From Candidatus Poribacteria bacterium WGA-3G (GTDB taxonomy: Bacteria; Poribacteria; WGA-4E; WGA-3G): a stretch of 64,000 nt of DNA. The position numbers and the translations under genes are program-made. The stretch is from the NCBI GenBank assembly GCA_000406005.1, contig ASZN01000028.1:1-64000 (forward strand), written 5' to 3'. Positions 1 through 9,853 of this stretch are shown here, piece after piece (position 1 is the first letter of the stretch; each line of letters opens with the position of its first letter). The notes beneath the pieces were generated by a model, which saw only the letters and a list, made by a program, of their open reading frames with translations, made no database searches and was not told where the DNA came from.

Positions 1-115
1 AACTAAGAAGTTTGTGCTACTACGAAGAAAACACAGGGTTCTGGTGGCACAAACTGGGAAGTTTGTGGTACGAAGAAAACACAGGGTTCTGGTGACACAA
101 ACTGGGAAGTTTGTG
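1..115. repeat. REP-like palindromic repeats, family A
   Basis: About 2.3 tandem copies of a 48-bp unit. Each carries the palindrome CACAAACTGGGAAGTTTGTG (48-67 and 96-115, plus a degenerate partial copy at 1-17), followed by a spacer containing ACGAAGAAAACACAGGG. The palindrome is an 8-bp stem around GGGA. The array lies just past the 3' end of the transposase gene at 137-808. One more copy occurs alone at 62721-62740. Arrays like this beside a RAYT gene are the usual REP arrangement. A short reading frame through the repeats is not a gene. Confidence 0.75.
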
Positions 116-136
116 CTACAAAGATTTCAGATATTG

Positions 137-808
137 CTACAAGTCGCATGTTTTGGATAGATAGTTCCATTTCCATTCTTTCCATTCTTTGACTAAACCT
201 ATTTTTACCGGATTATTGAGGACATACCTAATAATCCGATGTAGTTCATCTGGATTACGGATACAATGGTCGTAACTTTCGTGTTGCCAGAATGCGCCAC
301 TACGTCCTAATATTTGATTTGCTTTTTGTGCTGTATAACTTTTGAGTGAATGCATGATGGAAGCTAACGAATGGTAACGCATATTGTGAGTCTGTTTATC
401 GTCTGTTACAGAAGGTTGGATTTCCAGTGGTGTAAATACGACATGGACATGGTTTGCCATGATGCAGTATGAAATTAAAGAATATACTTTCCCATTTAGG
501 TGGTGAAGACTCTCGGCTACCAATTTAGCTATCTGTTCGTTTTTGAGCCATACGGGTCCGTTATTTGCTTGGTCTAATGTTTCTTCAAATTTTCGGAACC
601 ACTCACGTTTCTTGTCTGGGATATCTTGTTTCTGTTTGAAGGTTATCTGTTCTGCTGCTTCAAGTTTTCTCTTTTCTGTGATGTGCTGTTGTAAGATATG
701 TTTCGGTATTGATCCTGTCAGGTTAAATGTTATGAAGAAGGTTGCCCCTGGAGGTTGTATATGTGGTAAGTTACGACGATAGTATGGTTTGTAGTTATAT
801 TGATTCAT
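137..808 (-). CDS. REP-associated tyrosine transposase (RAYT, Y1/HUH family)
   Basis: A 223-residue protein of the IS200-like Y1 transposase superfamily. The N-terminus (YYRRNLPHIQPPGATFFITF) is characteristic of RAYTs. The metal-binding HUH motif is His120-Val-His122 within CIMANHVHVVF, and Tyr179 in WQHESYDH is the likely nucleophile. The C-terminal IRYVLNNPVKIGLV segment is also family-typical. These enzymes nick and join single-stranded REP hairpins. Here the gene sits between two different palindromic repeat arrays (1-115 and 888-1190), its presumed substrates. The frame is open 15 codons upstream, but homology begins at the ATG at 808. The gene looks intact. Confidence 0.88.
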   Translation of the reverse strand: MNQYNYKPYYRRNLPHIQPPGATFFITFNLTGSIPKHILQQHITEKRKLEAAEQITFKQKQDIPDKKREWFRKFEETLDQANNGPVWLKNEQIAKLVAESLHHLNGKVYSLISYCIMANHVHVVFTPLEIQPSVTDDKQTHNMRYHSLASIMHSLKSYTAQKANQILGRSGAFWQHESYDHCIRNPDELHRIIRYVLNNPVKIGLVKEWKEWKWNYLSKTCDL

Positions 809-887
809 TTTTAGTTTTTTCCGTTTTACATCTATATTTTTTGTAGGGTCCATTTTCGGTTGGCGAAAAACAGAATTCTACAGCAGA

Positions 888-1190
888 CACAATCTGTAAG
901 ATTGTGGTACAGCATGCTGATAGCGTGGTTATCTTTCCTCAAACCTACACGGGACACAATCTGGGAAGATTGTGGTACAGCATGTGGTAATGTCTAATGA
1001 CCAACCACGTAACGAGTTCAAACTGGACTCTACAACAGACACAATCTGTAAGATTGTGGTACACCTTGGGCTAATTTCTAATGACTAACCACGTAACGAG
1101 TTCAAACTGGACTCTACAGCAGACACAATCTGTAAGATTGTGGTACACCTTGGGCTAATTTCTAATGACTAACCACGTAACGAGTTCAAA
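888..1190. repeat. REP-like palindromic repeats, family B (tandem)
   Basis: Four palindromes follow the form CACAATCTGTAAGATTGTG: 888-906, 955-974 (GGGA loop), 1040-1058 and 1124-1142. The last two belong to an 84-bp direct repeat that also carries the segment TAACCACGTAACGAGTTCAA. A final partial unit (about 1143-1190) runs into the 3' end of the helicase gene. The stems differ from family A (CACAATCT instead of CACAAACT) but spacing and loop style match, so both are probably served by the adjacent RAYT. Confidence 0.75.
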
Positions 1191-4100
1191 TTCAGTCTTT
1201 TCTGTAATCTGACTATCGGCGGTTGGGAGCAGTGTGTCAGGGCTTGCATCGAGTTGGTCGTTGACTTTCCGGTTGTATTCCTTACGAATTGAATTGAGGG
1301 CTACATCAAGTAGCATCTCATAGATCGTCATATCGTTGCCGTTGTCGGTTTCCTCGTTGAAATAGTTGCAGAGCTCTTGATCGTGATTTGTCTTTCCGGC
1401 ACAGAGCATGCTGAAGCGTTCTAAAATCCGTTTCGGATTTGTGAATCCGATAGAGACTTCGCCATCATCGCTGATATGGACGAGGTAGTACGGGTGAATG
1501 GGGTTAAGTTTTTTCCCTTCTTCACTGTCTTCTGCCTCACCGGTCTGCTTTAGACAGAAGATAACCCCTGGTTTGATATTTACAGGCGTGCCGTCGTGTG
1601 TGAGTGGTGCGGTAACGGCGTATAGACCAAGCGGCGCGTCTCGGAGTTTTGCTTCGTTTTCACGTAGATAGTTGAGTAGCTGCGCACGGAAATCGTCAAG
1701 CGTAAATTGATTGAGATTCAACTGCTCCTCGATGTCCTCGAAGTCAAGGATATCGGTTTGCATGCGGCGGAGTTGCTCATCGCGATGCGACCAGACTTGT
1801 GTCATACTCTCTTTTTCCGTCAATGAGAGCAGATCATCATCACCGGTAGCCGTAAGATTGACGAGTGCCATGCGTGCTTCAACACGAGGTTTCAGGTTGA
1901 TGTATGCGTCGAGTTCAGGCGTGGGCCAGAAGTTGATAAGATGAATTTTCTTGTTTTTGCTGCCGATACGGTCAATCCGTCCGAAACGCTGGATAATCCG
2001 GACAGGGTTCCAGTGGATGTCGTAATTGATGAGGTAATCGCAGTCTTGTAGGTTTTGTCCTTCGGAGATGCAATCGGTAGCGATGAGCAGATCAATTTCT
2101 GGGAGTTCATCTTCCCTCTCTTTGGAGATCGGTGAAAAATTGGTAAGAATCTCGTCAAAATCGTTCCTGACGAGTTCGCTTCTGCTTGCACCGCCTGTAA
2201 CGACAGCGGATTCAATATTAAGCGTCTCCTTTGCCCATTCGTATAAGTTATCGTAAAGGTAGTTAGCAGTATCGGCGAAAGCGGTAAAGACGAGGACTTT
2301 GCGATTCTCTTTCCCGTCTCGGTTTTTTGCGGGGTTCTGCACCTTGATGGCGATCAGCTGCTTGAGTTGCTCCAATTTGGCATCCCGATCGGACGTGATA
2401 TTTTGTGCGATTTTGTAAATTTTATCCAATTGTGTTCTATCGTCGCGAAGGTCGGCAAGCCAAGCGTCAAGGTTGATGTGTTTATAGAGATAGGTCTGGT
2501 TTTTTCCTGCTTGTACACCGGTTTGTAGTTCGTCATCCTCTCCGTATTCTTCCGTTGTTTCTGCAAACGGATCGAACCCGCTTTCGCTTACAGTACTTAC
2601 GGTTGTACTCAGAAAGTCCTGAATTTCAGATTCACGCGCTTTGATATTTTCAATGGTGCGTTCAAGGGTTGATGCGAAGGAGTGGACGCTGCTCTCAAGC
2701 CGTTTGAGGAAGTTCACCTTCATCATACCGATAAGGTTGAACTCGCGCTGTTGGAGAAGTCTCTCGCCGTAATGGTGACGGCATTCTTGACGGATGTATC
2801 TTGACGGATTGAAGATCGCGAGTCGATATCCATCAATTTGGTTGCTAATCGTTTGGTAGGTCGGGAATTTGCCTTGCATATCAATTTCAGGAAATATAGA
2901 CTGCGGAGGCTCGCGATCTGGGAATTGACCGACCTCTTCAATTGCGTTGTCATAGAAGTTTATGACATGGGTCCGAGAACGGGCGATGGTGAGTCTATCC
3001 AACAGTGCAAAAAGGTCGGCGTTTAGGCTTTCCGCAAGGCTTTCCTGTTTTTGAGACTTTTTAGGCATCTGCTCAGTTTCTGCTGTCCACGTATCAAAAC
3101 GACTTTGTGCAGCGTTGAGCGTTCCCCTAATGCTTGGGATGCCGGTTTTCCTGAAAGCGTCGTCCCTGTCCTCAGTGATTAAGCAGATCTGATTCGCAAG
3201 GTCGGTAAGCCGATTGTTGACCGGTGTAGCAGAGAGCATTAAGACTTGGGTTTTGCCGCCACTCTGGATGACCTCTTCCATCAATTTCTCGTAACGGGCA
3301 CCGCGATTTCGGAAGTTGTGGGATTCATCAATAACAATGAGATCATATCCATCCCATTCGTGTTGCGCCAAGTCAATACCGTTGGATTCTCCGCTTTCTC
3401 GGCTCAGATCCGTGTGTGCCAGCACATTGTAACGAAACCGATCGGCTTTAAGTGGATTGCGTCTTCTGCGAAAGTGTATCGGATAAAGCGTCCAGTTCTT
3501 TTCTAATTTTTTAGGGCATAGGACTAAAACATTCGCATTTCGCAACTCGAAGTATTTGATAATCGCGAGTGCTTCGTAGGTTTTACCCAATCCGACGCTA
3601 TCAGCGATGATACAACCGCTGTACGCTTTGAGTTTCTGGAGGCAAGCCTGCACACCGTGTTTTTGGAAAGCGTAGAGTTTCTGCCAGATTTCTGTCTGTA
3701 GGAATGAAGGATTCGCTTCGGCAAATTCCGTGTCGCCTACATCTGCCAATATGTTTTCAAAGAGATGGTAAAGTGTTTTGTAGTAGATGAATTCAGGGTC
3801 TTTGTCCTGATAGGCATTTTTGAGGGTTTGCAGCACCTGTGTTTTTACATCCGCTACCTGCTCTGAGTCCCAGAGATTATTAAACCATGTTTTCAGATCA
3901 GCGCAATCGCTTTTGCTGTCAACTTCGAGGTTGAGTTCAATGTTGTTTGCTTTTTCGCTGAGTCCTAAACCGCGCACGGTGAAGTTGGAGCTCCCGATAA
4001 TCGCATCTTCAGTCTTATCGTTCTCTATATAATATATCTTGCCGTGCAGGAAGTTTGATTTACGGACTGAACGGATCTCGACCTTTTCTTCAATCCAGTC

Positions 4101-4400
4101 GGCACAAGCTCTGGCGACCTCTTTTTGCGGGAGATAATTTTGGAGTTTTAACCCTGATTCGGTGAGTTGGAACGCCTTGCTTTCGGTTTTGTCGGGATCA
4201 AGGTGGATAAAACTGGGTTCACCGAACAGGAAACGGAGTCCTTTGATATTTGTTAATTTGTTTTTCAGTTTGTCGAAGGCGTAAATGGTGAAATAGGCAG
4301 AGACGATGGAGAGATCAGAACCGTCTTGGATTTTATCTCGCAGGAAATCGGCGACGGTGCCGTACATTTTATTGTCTCGGATACGGGAAGTTTTTGACAT
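1155..4400 (-). CDS. PLD-like nuclease / SNF2-type helicase fusion
   Basis: A 1081-residue protein. Residues about 15-165 form a phospholipase D-like domain with a single HxK motif (His119-Gly-Lys121) followed by GSSNF (136-140). From about 246 comes a superfamily 2 SNF2/RapA-like helicase: Walker A DSVGLGKT (267-274), DESH box, LSATPVNNR (motif III), and motif VI in IIQRFGRIDRIGS. Enzymes of this design translocate on DNA and are often found in anti-phage or restriction loci; the precise role here is unknown. A GTG 11 codons upstream also keeps the frame open, but ATG at 4400 better matches the domain start. The last residues (ELVTWLVIRN) are encoded by REP family B repeat sequence, so the original C-terminus may have been replaced. 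Confidence 0.82.
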   Translation of the reverse strand: MSKTSRIRDNKMYGTVADFLRDKIQDGSDLSIVSAYFTIYAFDKLKNKLTNIKGLRFLFGEPSFIHLDPDKTESKAFQLTESGLKLQNYLPQKEVARACADWIEEKVEIRSVRKSNFLHGKIYYIENDKTEDAIIGSSNFTVRGLGLSEKANNIELNLEVDSKSDCADLKTWFNNLWDSEQVADVKTQVLQTLKNAYQDKDPEFIYYKTLYHLFENILADVGDTEFAEANPSFLQTEIWQKLYAFQKHGVQACLQKLKAYSGCIIADSVGLGKTYEALAIIKYFELRNANVLVLCPKKLEKNWTLYPIHFRRRRNPLKADRFRYNVLAHTDLSRESGESNGIDLAQHEWDGYDLIVIDESHNFRNRGARYEKLMEEVIQSGGKTQVLMLSATPVNNRLTDLANQICLITEDRDDAFRKTGIPSIRGTLNAAQSRFDTWTAETEQMPKKSQKQESLAESLNADLFALLDRLTIARSRTHVINFYDNAIEEVGQFPDREPPQSIFPEIDMQGKFPTYQTISNQIDGYRLAIFNPSRYIRQECRHHYGERLLQQREFNLIGMMKVNFLKRLESSVHSFASTLERTIENIKARESEIQDFLSTTVSTVSESGFDPFAETTEEYGEDDELQTGVQAGKNQTYLYKHINLDAWLADLRDDRTQLDKIYKIAQNITSDRDAKLEQLKQLIAIKVQNPAKNRDGKENRKVLVFTAFADTANYLYDNLYEWAKETLNIESAVVTGGASRSELVRNDFDEILTNFSPISKEREDELPEIDLLIATDCISEGQNLQDCDYLINYDIHWNPVRIIQRFGRIDRIGSKNKKIHLINFWPTPELDAYINLKPRVEARMALVNLTATGDDDLLSLTEKESMTQVWSHRDEQLRRMQTDILDFEDIEEQLNLNQFTLDDFRAQLLNYLRENEAKLRDAPLGLYAVTAPLTHDGTPVNIKPGVIFCLKQTGEAEDSEEGKKLNPIHPYYLVHISDDGEVSIGFTNPKRILERFSMLCAGKTNHDQELCNYFNEETDNGNDMTIYEMLLDVALNSIRKEYNRKVNDQLDASPDTLLPTADSQITEKTEFELVTWLVIRN

Positions 4401-4472
4401 TGTGTTTTGTTTTCTGGAGGAACATTGTATCACAGATCAAAAGATGTTGCCGTGCGATGTTCAACACTATAC

Positions 4473-4670
4473 TTATTTATCTGTGTCATCCGTTTTCGGG
4501 CAATCCGAATTTAACTTCTGTTTGTCGTTCAGGCGTAAAAATTTCACGCCTTGCTTCTTGAGTTCTTCCTGTCTACGCATTACATCGGCACAATACTTAT
4601 GAACGTCATGATTGAAGCGAGCATTAACCCGTCGCTTTGCCTCGCGGACTTCTTCGAGAATCTTGTTCAT
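4473..4670 (-). CDS. Small antitoxin-like protein (paralogue of 38387-38569)
   Basis: A 65-residue charged, probably helical protein. It shares the pattern EAKxR, a stretch of hydrophobics, two Gln-rich residues and KxxKQGVKxxxxxD with the 60-residue protein at 38387-38569, which overlaps a PIN-domain toxin gene. Here there is no toxin next door; the downstream gene is the PLD-SNF2 helicase. It is therefore either an orphan antitoxin or a small helper of the helicase. No database family name can be given with certainty. Confidence 0.55.
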   Translation of the reverse strand: MNKILEEVREAKRRVNARFNHDVHKYCADVMRRQEELKKQGVKFLRLNDKQKLNSDCPKTDDTDK

Positions 4671-4705
4671 GTTTCAATCTCCAGTAATTGCTTTGGTGTT
4701 AGAAT

Positions 4706-4747
4706 TTTGACCGGAAAATAACCTGCTACTCTACAAATCCGGTCAAA
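4706..4747. promoter_or_regulatory. Inverted repeat in divergent intergenic region
   Basis: A perfect 10-bp inverted repeat, TTTGACCGGA (4706-4715) and TCCGGTCAAA (4738-4747), separated by 22 nt. It lies between the small gene at 4473-4670 and the divergent CotH gene at 4901, so it could be an operator for either. Its function is inferred from position only. Confidence 0.35.
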
Positions 4748-4900
4748 CTGAATCAACTGATTTGGATTGGCAAGATGTTTAAGATTCCATGTAGCATTGA
4801 ATTTCAATAATACCAAATATGTCCAAAATTTTCAAGCATAAAAATCCGAAATGTGCTATACTACTTGCAGACTGTAATTGAAATAATAGGAGAAAAAAAG

Positions 4901-7132
4901 ATGACAAAATGGATAGTATGCTTAGCAACGGTTCTCTGTTTAGGGGCTGCTGCGCACAGCAATGCAAAAGAACTTACATTAGATGACATTTTTCCAACGG
5001 ATCGGGTGATAGATGTGCAGATTACTGTTTCGGAGAAGGATTGGAATACGATTCGGTATCAGTCACGGGATTTTATGACTGCGCTGAACGAGAAACGGCA
5101 GTTCGGTCCGCTGGATCATCCGTATACTTATGTCGAAGCGAGCGTGAGTATTGACGGTGTGGTCTTTCCGGAAGTCGGAATTCGCAAAAAAGGATTCATC
5201 GGTTCGCAAAGCCATACGCGTCCCTCTCTGAAAATCAAGCTAAATCATATTGACAAAAAGGGGGAGATTGAAGGACTGACGAACCTGACGCTTAATAATA
5301 ACAAACAAGATACAAGTTTAATGAGCCAATTTATGGGGTACGCGCTGTTTAATGCGATCGGATCGCCCGCGCCCCGCTGCGCGTATGCGAAAGTAACGGT
5401 GAACGGCAAAAGTTTGGGTGTATATTCCCATGTGGAAACCGTCCGCAAACCACTTTTGAAACGTGCCTTCGGAAATGACGACGGGCCACTTTATGAAGGC
5501 ACTGTCGTCGATTTTAACGAGGAATGGGAGAACAGTTTTGAACATAAAAGAGGCGATGATGCCCTCGGCAGAGAAAAGATCATCGCGCTAATTGATGTGC
5601 TTGCAGATAACCAAGTAACGGAAGCAGCCATCGGTGAACTCGTCGATTTAGATCGCTTTTACCGGTTCTGGGCAATAGAAAGCCTCCTCGGTTTCTGGGA
5701 TGGCTATTCTGGAAATAATAACAATTATTTCATTTACCTTAATCCTGATACAGACAAGTTTCACTTTTTACCGTGGGGGGCGGATGCGCTGTTTACAGAT
5801 TTCAGCATGGACTTCCGAAGAAATGCACAAGCACCCACTTCGGTCAAGACACAAGGGTTGATTGCCTATAGATTGTATCAACTTGAGACGGGGCGCGAGC
5901 GGTACGCGAAAACGATGATGGAACTCCTTGAAAACCATTGGAACGCGGAAGAACTGCTTGCCGAACTGGACAGGGTCGCTGCAATGATTCAGTCTTACCT
6001 CTTACCCGAACAACGTGAATTTCAAGAAGAAGAATGGGGAGGAAGAGGCAAAAAACAGACCTTTGAGAACGAACTCGCGGACGTTCGTGATTTCATCCGG
6101 ACCCGTAAAGACGACATATTGCAGGAAATTGGCGAGGGGATGCCTGTCTGGCGTAGGAAACCGCGCCCGCCGTTCGTTATGGGACCTGAAGGATTTGACA
6201 TGAAAAAATTCATTCAATTGCCCGAGGACGGGCTCTGGCATGCCGCGCGCACGGGTGATCTCCGAGCGATGAAACGCTACATCGCAGAGGGTGCCGATGT
6301 CAACGCACCAGACGATGATTTAGAGATGACGCCCTTAGCATGGAGCGTAACCCACGGGCAAACTGAAGCGACTCGCCTCCTCATCGAAAATGGTGCTGAT
6401 GTTAATATGAAAGACGATGATGGCAGCACACCCTTGCACGGTGCCGCAGTTTTCGGTAGAGCAGATGTCGCGAAACTTCTTGTTGAGAACGGCGCAAACC
6501 TACAGGTACGCAACGACGATGGTGGAACGCCAGCAGATGCCTTGCATCTTGACTGGGGAACAACAGCGTTCATTGGTGGTATGGTAGGTGTAGAGGTCAA
6601 GGATGAAATTGCAGTCATGCAAACAGGTAGAAATGAGATTGCGAAACTCTTTGGGGTCAAAGAATTTGATAGCAAGGACATAGCCTCCGCCCAGGATCTA
6701 TCGGGAGCAGTATTTATTGGGAATCTCGCAGCCGTTAAACAAGCACTCACAGATGGCGCAGACCCGAATGCAGAGGATCCACAATCCGGAAGTACAATGC
6801 TGTCGATTGCTGCCCTGATGGGACATACGGAAATTGTAACAGTGCTCCTTGAACACGGCGCAGATGTCAATGCGAAAAGTCGGGACGGTGGAACGGCACT
6901 GCATGCGGCAGCTTTCCTGGGACGTGCTGAAGCCACAAAACTGCTCCTTGAGAAAGGCGCAGATACGACACTCCGAAATAATATGGGCAGCACAGCGATA
7001 GATGGGGCAAAACTGGACTGGGAGTTTACCAAAGTCATCATCAGTATGATACAAATTGAGGTGGACGAGGCAGAGGTGAAAGCAGGCAGAGCCGAAGTTA
7101 TAAAACTCATCTCTCGCCACAGTAGGAAATAG
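4901..7132 (+). CDS. Secreted CotH-kinase-like / ankyrin repeat fusion protein
   Basis: A 743-residue protein. ATG at 4901 follows AGGAG by 8 nt and begins a signal peptide (MTKWIVCLATVLCLGAAAHS). Residues about 30-420 match the CotH family (spore-coat-type atypical protein kinase): IRKKGFIG, LKIKLN, GVYSHVETV and FLPWGADALF. The rest consists of two copies of a roughly 140-residue module, each with about three ankyrin repeats (e.g. LLIENGADVNMKDDDGSTPLHGAA; split by typical GADVN turns) and the same tail ending in a Glu-Ile/Val-hydrophobic segment. CotH kinases phosphorylate secreted proteins, and the ankyrins probably bind partners. Uma2 follows after 22 nt. Confidence 0.85.
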   Translation: MTKWIVCLATVLCLGAAAHSNAKELTLDDIFPTDRVIDVQITVSEKDWNTIRYQSRDFMTALNEKRQFGPLDHPYTYVEASVSIDGVVFPEVGIRKKGFIGSQSHTRPSLKIKLNHIDKKGEIEGLTNLTLNNNKQDTSLMSQFMGYALFNAIGSPAPRCAYAKVTVNGKSLGVYSHVETVRKPLLKRAFGNDDGPLYEGTVVDFNEEWENSFEHKRGDDALGREKIIALIDVLADNQVTEAAIGELVDLDRFYRFWAIESLLGFWDGYSGNNNNYFIYLNPDTDKFHFLPWGADALFTDFSMDFRRNAQAPTSVKTQGLIAYRLYQLETGRERYAKTMMELLENHWNAEELLAELDRVAAMIQSYLLPEQREFQEEEWGGRGKKQTFENELADVRDFIRTRKDDILQEIGEGMPVWRRKPRPPFVMGPEGFDMKKFIQLPEDGLWHAARTGDLRAMKRYIAEGADVNAPDDDLEMTPLAWSVTHGQTEATRLLIENGADVNMKDDDGSTPLHGAAVFGRADVAKLLVENGANLQVRNDDGGTPADALHLDWGTTAFIGGMVGVEVKDEIAVMQTGRNEIAKLFGVKEFDSKDIASAQDLSGAVFIGNLAAVKQALTDGADPNAEDPQSGSTMLSIAALMGHTEIVTVLLEHGADVNAKSRDGGTALHAAAFLGRAEATKLLLEKGADTTLRNNMGSTAIDGAKLDWEFTKVIISMIQIEVDEAEVKAGRAEVIKLISRHSRK

Positions 7133-7154
7133 ACACGACACGGAGGTGGAACGG

Positions 7155-7736
7155 ATGCATAACTCGCAGACTAACCCTGAATCGATTAAGGAATCGGGGG
7201 TACAAACCCCTCCTACATATACTCCTATGACTATGGAGGAGTTTCTTGAAAACGATTTAGAGGGTTATGAATACGTAAAAGGAGAATTAGTGCCGATGGC
7301 AGCTGCTGCAATTGTCCATGGTGAAATAGGATCTAACGTCCATTTTCTTTTGGCATCACACGTTCGTGAAAATAAATTAGGGCGTTTATATATTGTAGAA
7401 ACAACATTTCAATTAGGTGATCGGGTGGTAAAACCTGATATTGGGTTTGTTTCAACAGATCGGTTGTCAGAAGATAAATTAAAAGGATTCTCCGTGGCTC
7501 CTGACCTCGCTATCGAAATAGTGTCACCGACAGATAAGCAGTATGATGTCACGGAAAAGGCACTCGCTTACTTGAAATCGGGAACACAACTCGTCTGGGT
7601 TATTGAGCCGGTTGCAAAGACGGTAATGGTCTATCGTTCTGAAACAGATTTCACACTGCTTACTTGTGAAGATACACTGACAGGTGAGGATGTCGTCGAA
7701 GGGTTTACGTGTCCGGTCGCGCAATTGTTTGAATAG
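7155..7736 (+). CDS. Uma2 family (DUF820) endonuclease-like protein
   Basis: A 193-residue protein of the Uma2/DUF820 family, a PD-(D/E)XK-like fold common in cyanobacteria and Poribacteria. Visible family features are MTMEEFLEND...YEYVKGELVPM, HGEIGSNVHFLL, VVKPDIGFVS (catalytic Asp region), DLAIEIVSPTDK (Glu) and the C-terminal YLKSGTQLVWVIEP. The start was set at ATG 7155, 8 nt after GGAGG; a GTG nine bases earlier overlaps that ribosome-binding site. The family's biological role is unsettled. It is 22 nt downstream of the CotH gene, so probably cotranscribed. Confidence 0.85.
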   Translation: MHNSQTNPESIKESGVQTPPTYTPMTMEEFLENDLEGYEYVKGELVPMAAAAIVHGEIGSNVHFLLASHVRENKLGRLYIVETTFQLGDRVVKPDIGFVSTDRLSEDKLKGFSVAPDLAIEIVSPTDKQYDVTEKALAYLKSGTQLVWVIEPVAKTVMVYRSETDFTLLTCEDTLTGEDVVEGFTCPVAQLFE

Positions 7737-7796
7737 AAAAGGCAGACAGCGGAACCTCCCGAAAATTAAAGACAGAAGAAATGGAGACGCAGCATA

Positions 7797-9770
7797 ATGG
7801 CAAAACCGATTAATTACACTGACATTTTAGAAACCGGTGATAGCGAGATTTATGATATTCAGACGCATGCCGCCGGTCCCGAAGGTAGCCTGCCGCTCAC
7901 GGCGGAGATGCTCCTCAATCGGCCGAGTGGGGACGTATTTGGCTTGACGCACAACGCTGCCATGGGATGGGCACCGACGGAACTCCGACGCGAGGAATTT
8001 TTGATTCTCAGTACACAGGGCGGTATCCGCGCCCCTGATGGCACGCCGATTGCGCTCGGTTACCATACGGGACATTGGGAGGTCGGACTTCTGATGCAGG
8101 CGGTCGCTGGTGAACTGAAAGAACTTGCGGCGATCCCGTTCGCGGGTTACTGCTCCGATCCGTGCGATGGACGGACACAAGGCACCGTCGGCATGATGGA
8201 CAGCCTTGCCTACCGTAACGATGCGGCACAGATTTTCCGCCGACTCATCCGCTCTCTACCGACTCGGAAAGGCGTTGTCGGTGTTGCGACCTGCGATAAA
8301 GGTTTGCCTGCGATGATGATGGCACTCTCTTCAATGCGGGATTTACCGGCTGTCCTCGTTCCGGGTGGCGTAACACTGCCACCGACGACAGGTGAAGATG
8401 CCGGAAAAATCCAGACGATCGGTGCGCGTTTCGCACACGGCGAGATTAGCCTGCAAGATGCCGCGGATATGGGATGCCGCGCCTGCGCGACACCCGGTGG
8501 CGGTTGCCAATTCCTCGGAACTGCAGCGACATCACAGGTCGTCGGTGAAGCGTTGGGGCTGAGTTTAACGCATACGGCGTTAGCACCGTCCGGTCAGAAC
8601 ATCTGGTCGGATATGGGACTCCGTTCGGCGCGTGCTGTCGTGAACTTAGCAGCGAAGGGTCTAATGATGAAAGACATTGTTACGCCGGAAGCGATTCGGA
8701 ATGCTATGGTTGTCCATGCAGCGTTCGGCGGTTCGACGAACCTGCTGCTGCATATTCCTGCGATTGCGCACGCTGCTGGGCTCCAACGTCCGACAATAGA
8801 CGATTGGACGGAAGTGAACCAGAATGTTCCGCGCCTTGTTGATGTCTTACCAAATGGACCTGTTGGACACCCCACGATTCGTGTTTTCCTTGCGGGTGGT
8901 GTGCCGGAGGTGATGCTCCATCTGCGTGAACTCGGATGCCTCAATGAGGATGTACGGACGGCGACGGGTGAAACGCTGGGTCGTAACCTCGATTGGTGGG
9001 CAGCCTCTGAACGCCGCGCACGCGTCCGCGAAATTCTTGAAGAAGAGGATAACGTTGCTCCTGACGAAGTGATTCTAAGTCCGGATGCTGCGAAAGCGGC
9101 AGGACTGACGAGTACGGTAACGTTCCCGCGCGGCAACCTCGCACCGGAGGGTTCTGTTATCAAAAGTACCGCTATTGATCCGAGTGTTGTAGATGCCGAT
9201 GGTGTATATCGGATGACGGGACCGGCGCGCGTTTTCGTCCGGGAATCTGACGCAATACAGACGCTTAAAGGTCAGGGAGAAAGTAGCATCCAACCGGGGG
9301 ATATAATGGTCCTGTGTTGTCGCGGTCCGCAAGGGACAGGAATGGAAGAGGTGTATCAACTCACAGCGGCACTTAAGCACCTTTCGTTCGGTAAGAACAT
9401 CGCCTTGATAACGGATGCTCGGTTCTCTGGTGTCTCGACAGGTGCGTGTATTGGACATGTCGGGCCGGAGGCACTCGCTGGCGGTCCTATCGGTAAAGTG
9501 CTTAACGGGGATATCGTCCAGATCGAGATTGATACCCGGCAACTGATAGGAAGCATCGATTTGGTCGGACACGGTAGCGAGGCGTTCGGCGCAGCAGCCG
9601 GTGAACGCGTGTTGGCGGAACGACAACCGAGACCAGATCTATCACCGGATGAAGCGTTGCCGGACGATACACGCCTCTGGGCAGCATTGCAATCCGTCGG
9701 TGGTGGTACATGGGGCGGCTGCGTCTACGATGTAGATGCAATCCTTGATGCCCTGAGCAGTGGTCAGTAG
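7797..9770 (+). CDS. YjhG/YagF-type sugar acid dehydratase (IlvD/Edd family)
   Basis: A 657-residue Fe-S dehydratase. Its length and sequence fit the YjhG/YagF group (about 655 residues), which dehydrates D-xylonate to 2-keto-3-deoxy-D-xylonate, rather than IlvD or Edd. Cluster-ligand cysteines are visible in [23 protein letters not shown] and [18 protein letters not shown]; the C-terminal swivel domain has [16 protein letters not shown] and [26 protein letters not shown] motif precedes the ATG. Substrate assignment is by family only. No other pentose pathway gene is adjacent. Confidence 0.88.
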   Translation: MAKPINYTDILETGDSEIYDIQTHAAGPEGSLPLTAEMLLNRPSGDVFGLTHNAAMGWAPTELRREEFLILSTQGGIRAPDGTPIALGYHTGHWEVGLLMQAVAGELKELAAIPFAGYCSDPCDGRTQGTVGMMDSLAYRNDAAQIFRRLIRSLPTRKGVVGVATCDKGLPAMMMALSSMRDLPAVLVPGGVTLPPTTGEDAGKIQTIGARFAHGEISLQDAADMGCRACATPGGGCQFLGTAATSQVVGEALGLSLTHTALAPSGQNIWSDMGLRSARAVVNLAAKGLMMKDIVTPEAIRNAMVVHAAFGGSTNLLLHIPAIAHAAGLQRPTIDDWTEVNQNVPRLVDVLPNGPVGHPTIRVFLAGGVPEVMLHLRELGCLNEDVRTATGETLGRNLDWWAASERRARVREILEEEDNVAPDEVILSPDAAKAAGLTSTVTFPRGNLAPEGSVIKSTAIDPSVVDADGVYRMTGPARVFVRESDAIQTLKGQGESSIQPGDIMVLCCRGPQGTGMEEVYQLTAALKHLSFGKNIALITDARFSGVSTGACIGHVGPEALAGGPIGKVLNGDIVQIEIDTRQLIGSIDLVGHGSEAFGAAAGERVLAERQPRPDLSPDEALPDDTRLWAALQSVGGGTWGGCVYDVDAILDALSSGQ

Positions 9771-9853
9771 TCATGCCTTCGATAATTGATAGCCACTAAA
9801 GTTTTAGAAATAGCGGGTATATATCGTTACCCTCTTTAACCGATAACTGACAA

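Noticed and set aside
3..185. 60-codon frame on the minus strand with repeated VAQTSQFV-type residues
   Set aside because: It simply translates the REP family A repeats and the transposase 3' end.
1..1190. CRISPR array
   Set aside because: Repeats are palindromic, few, with repeated rather than unique spacers, and no cas genes lie nearby.
6277..7141. Minus-strand frames opposite the ankyrin region
   Set aside because: Low-complexity Ser/Ala-rich translation, a mirror of ankyrin codons.
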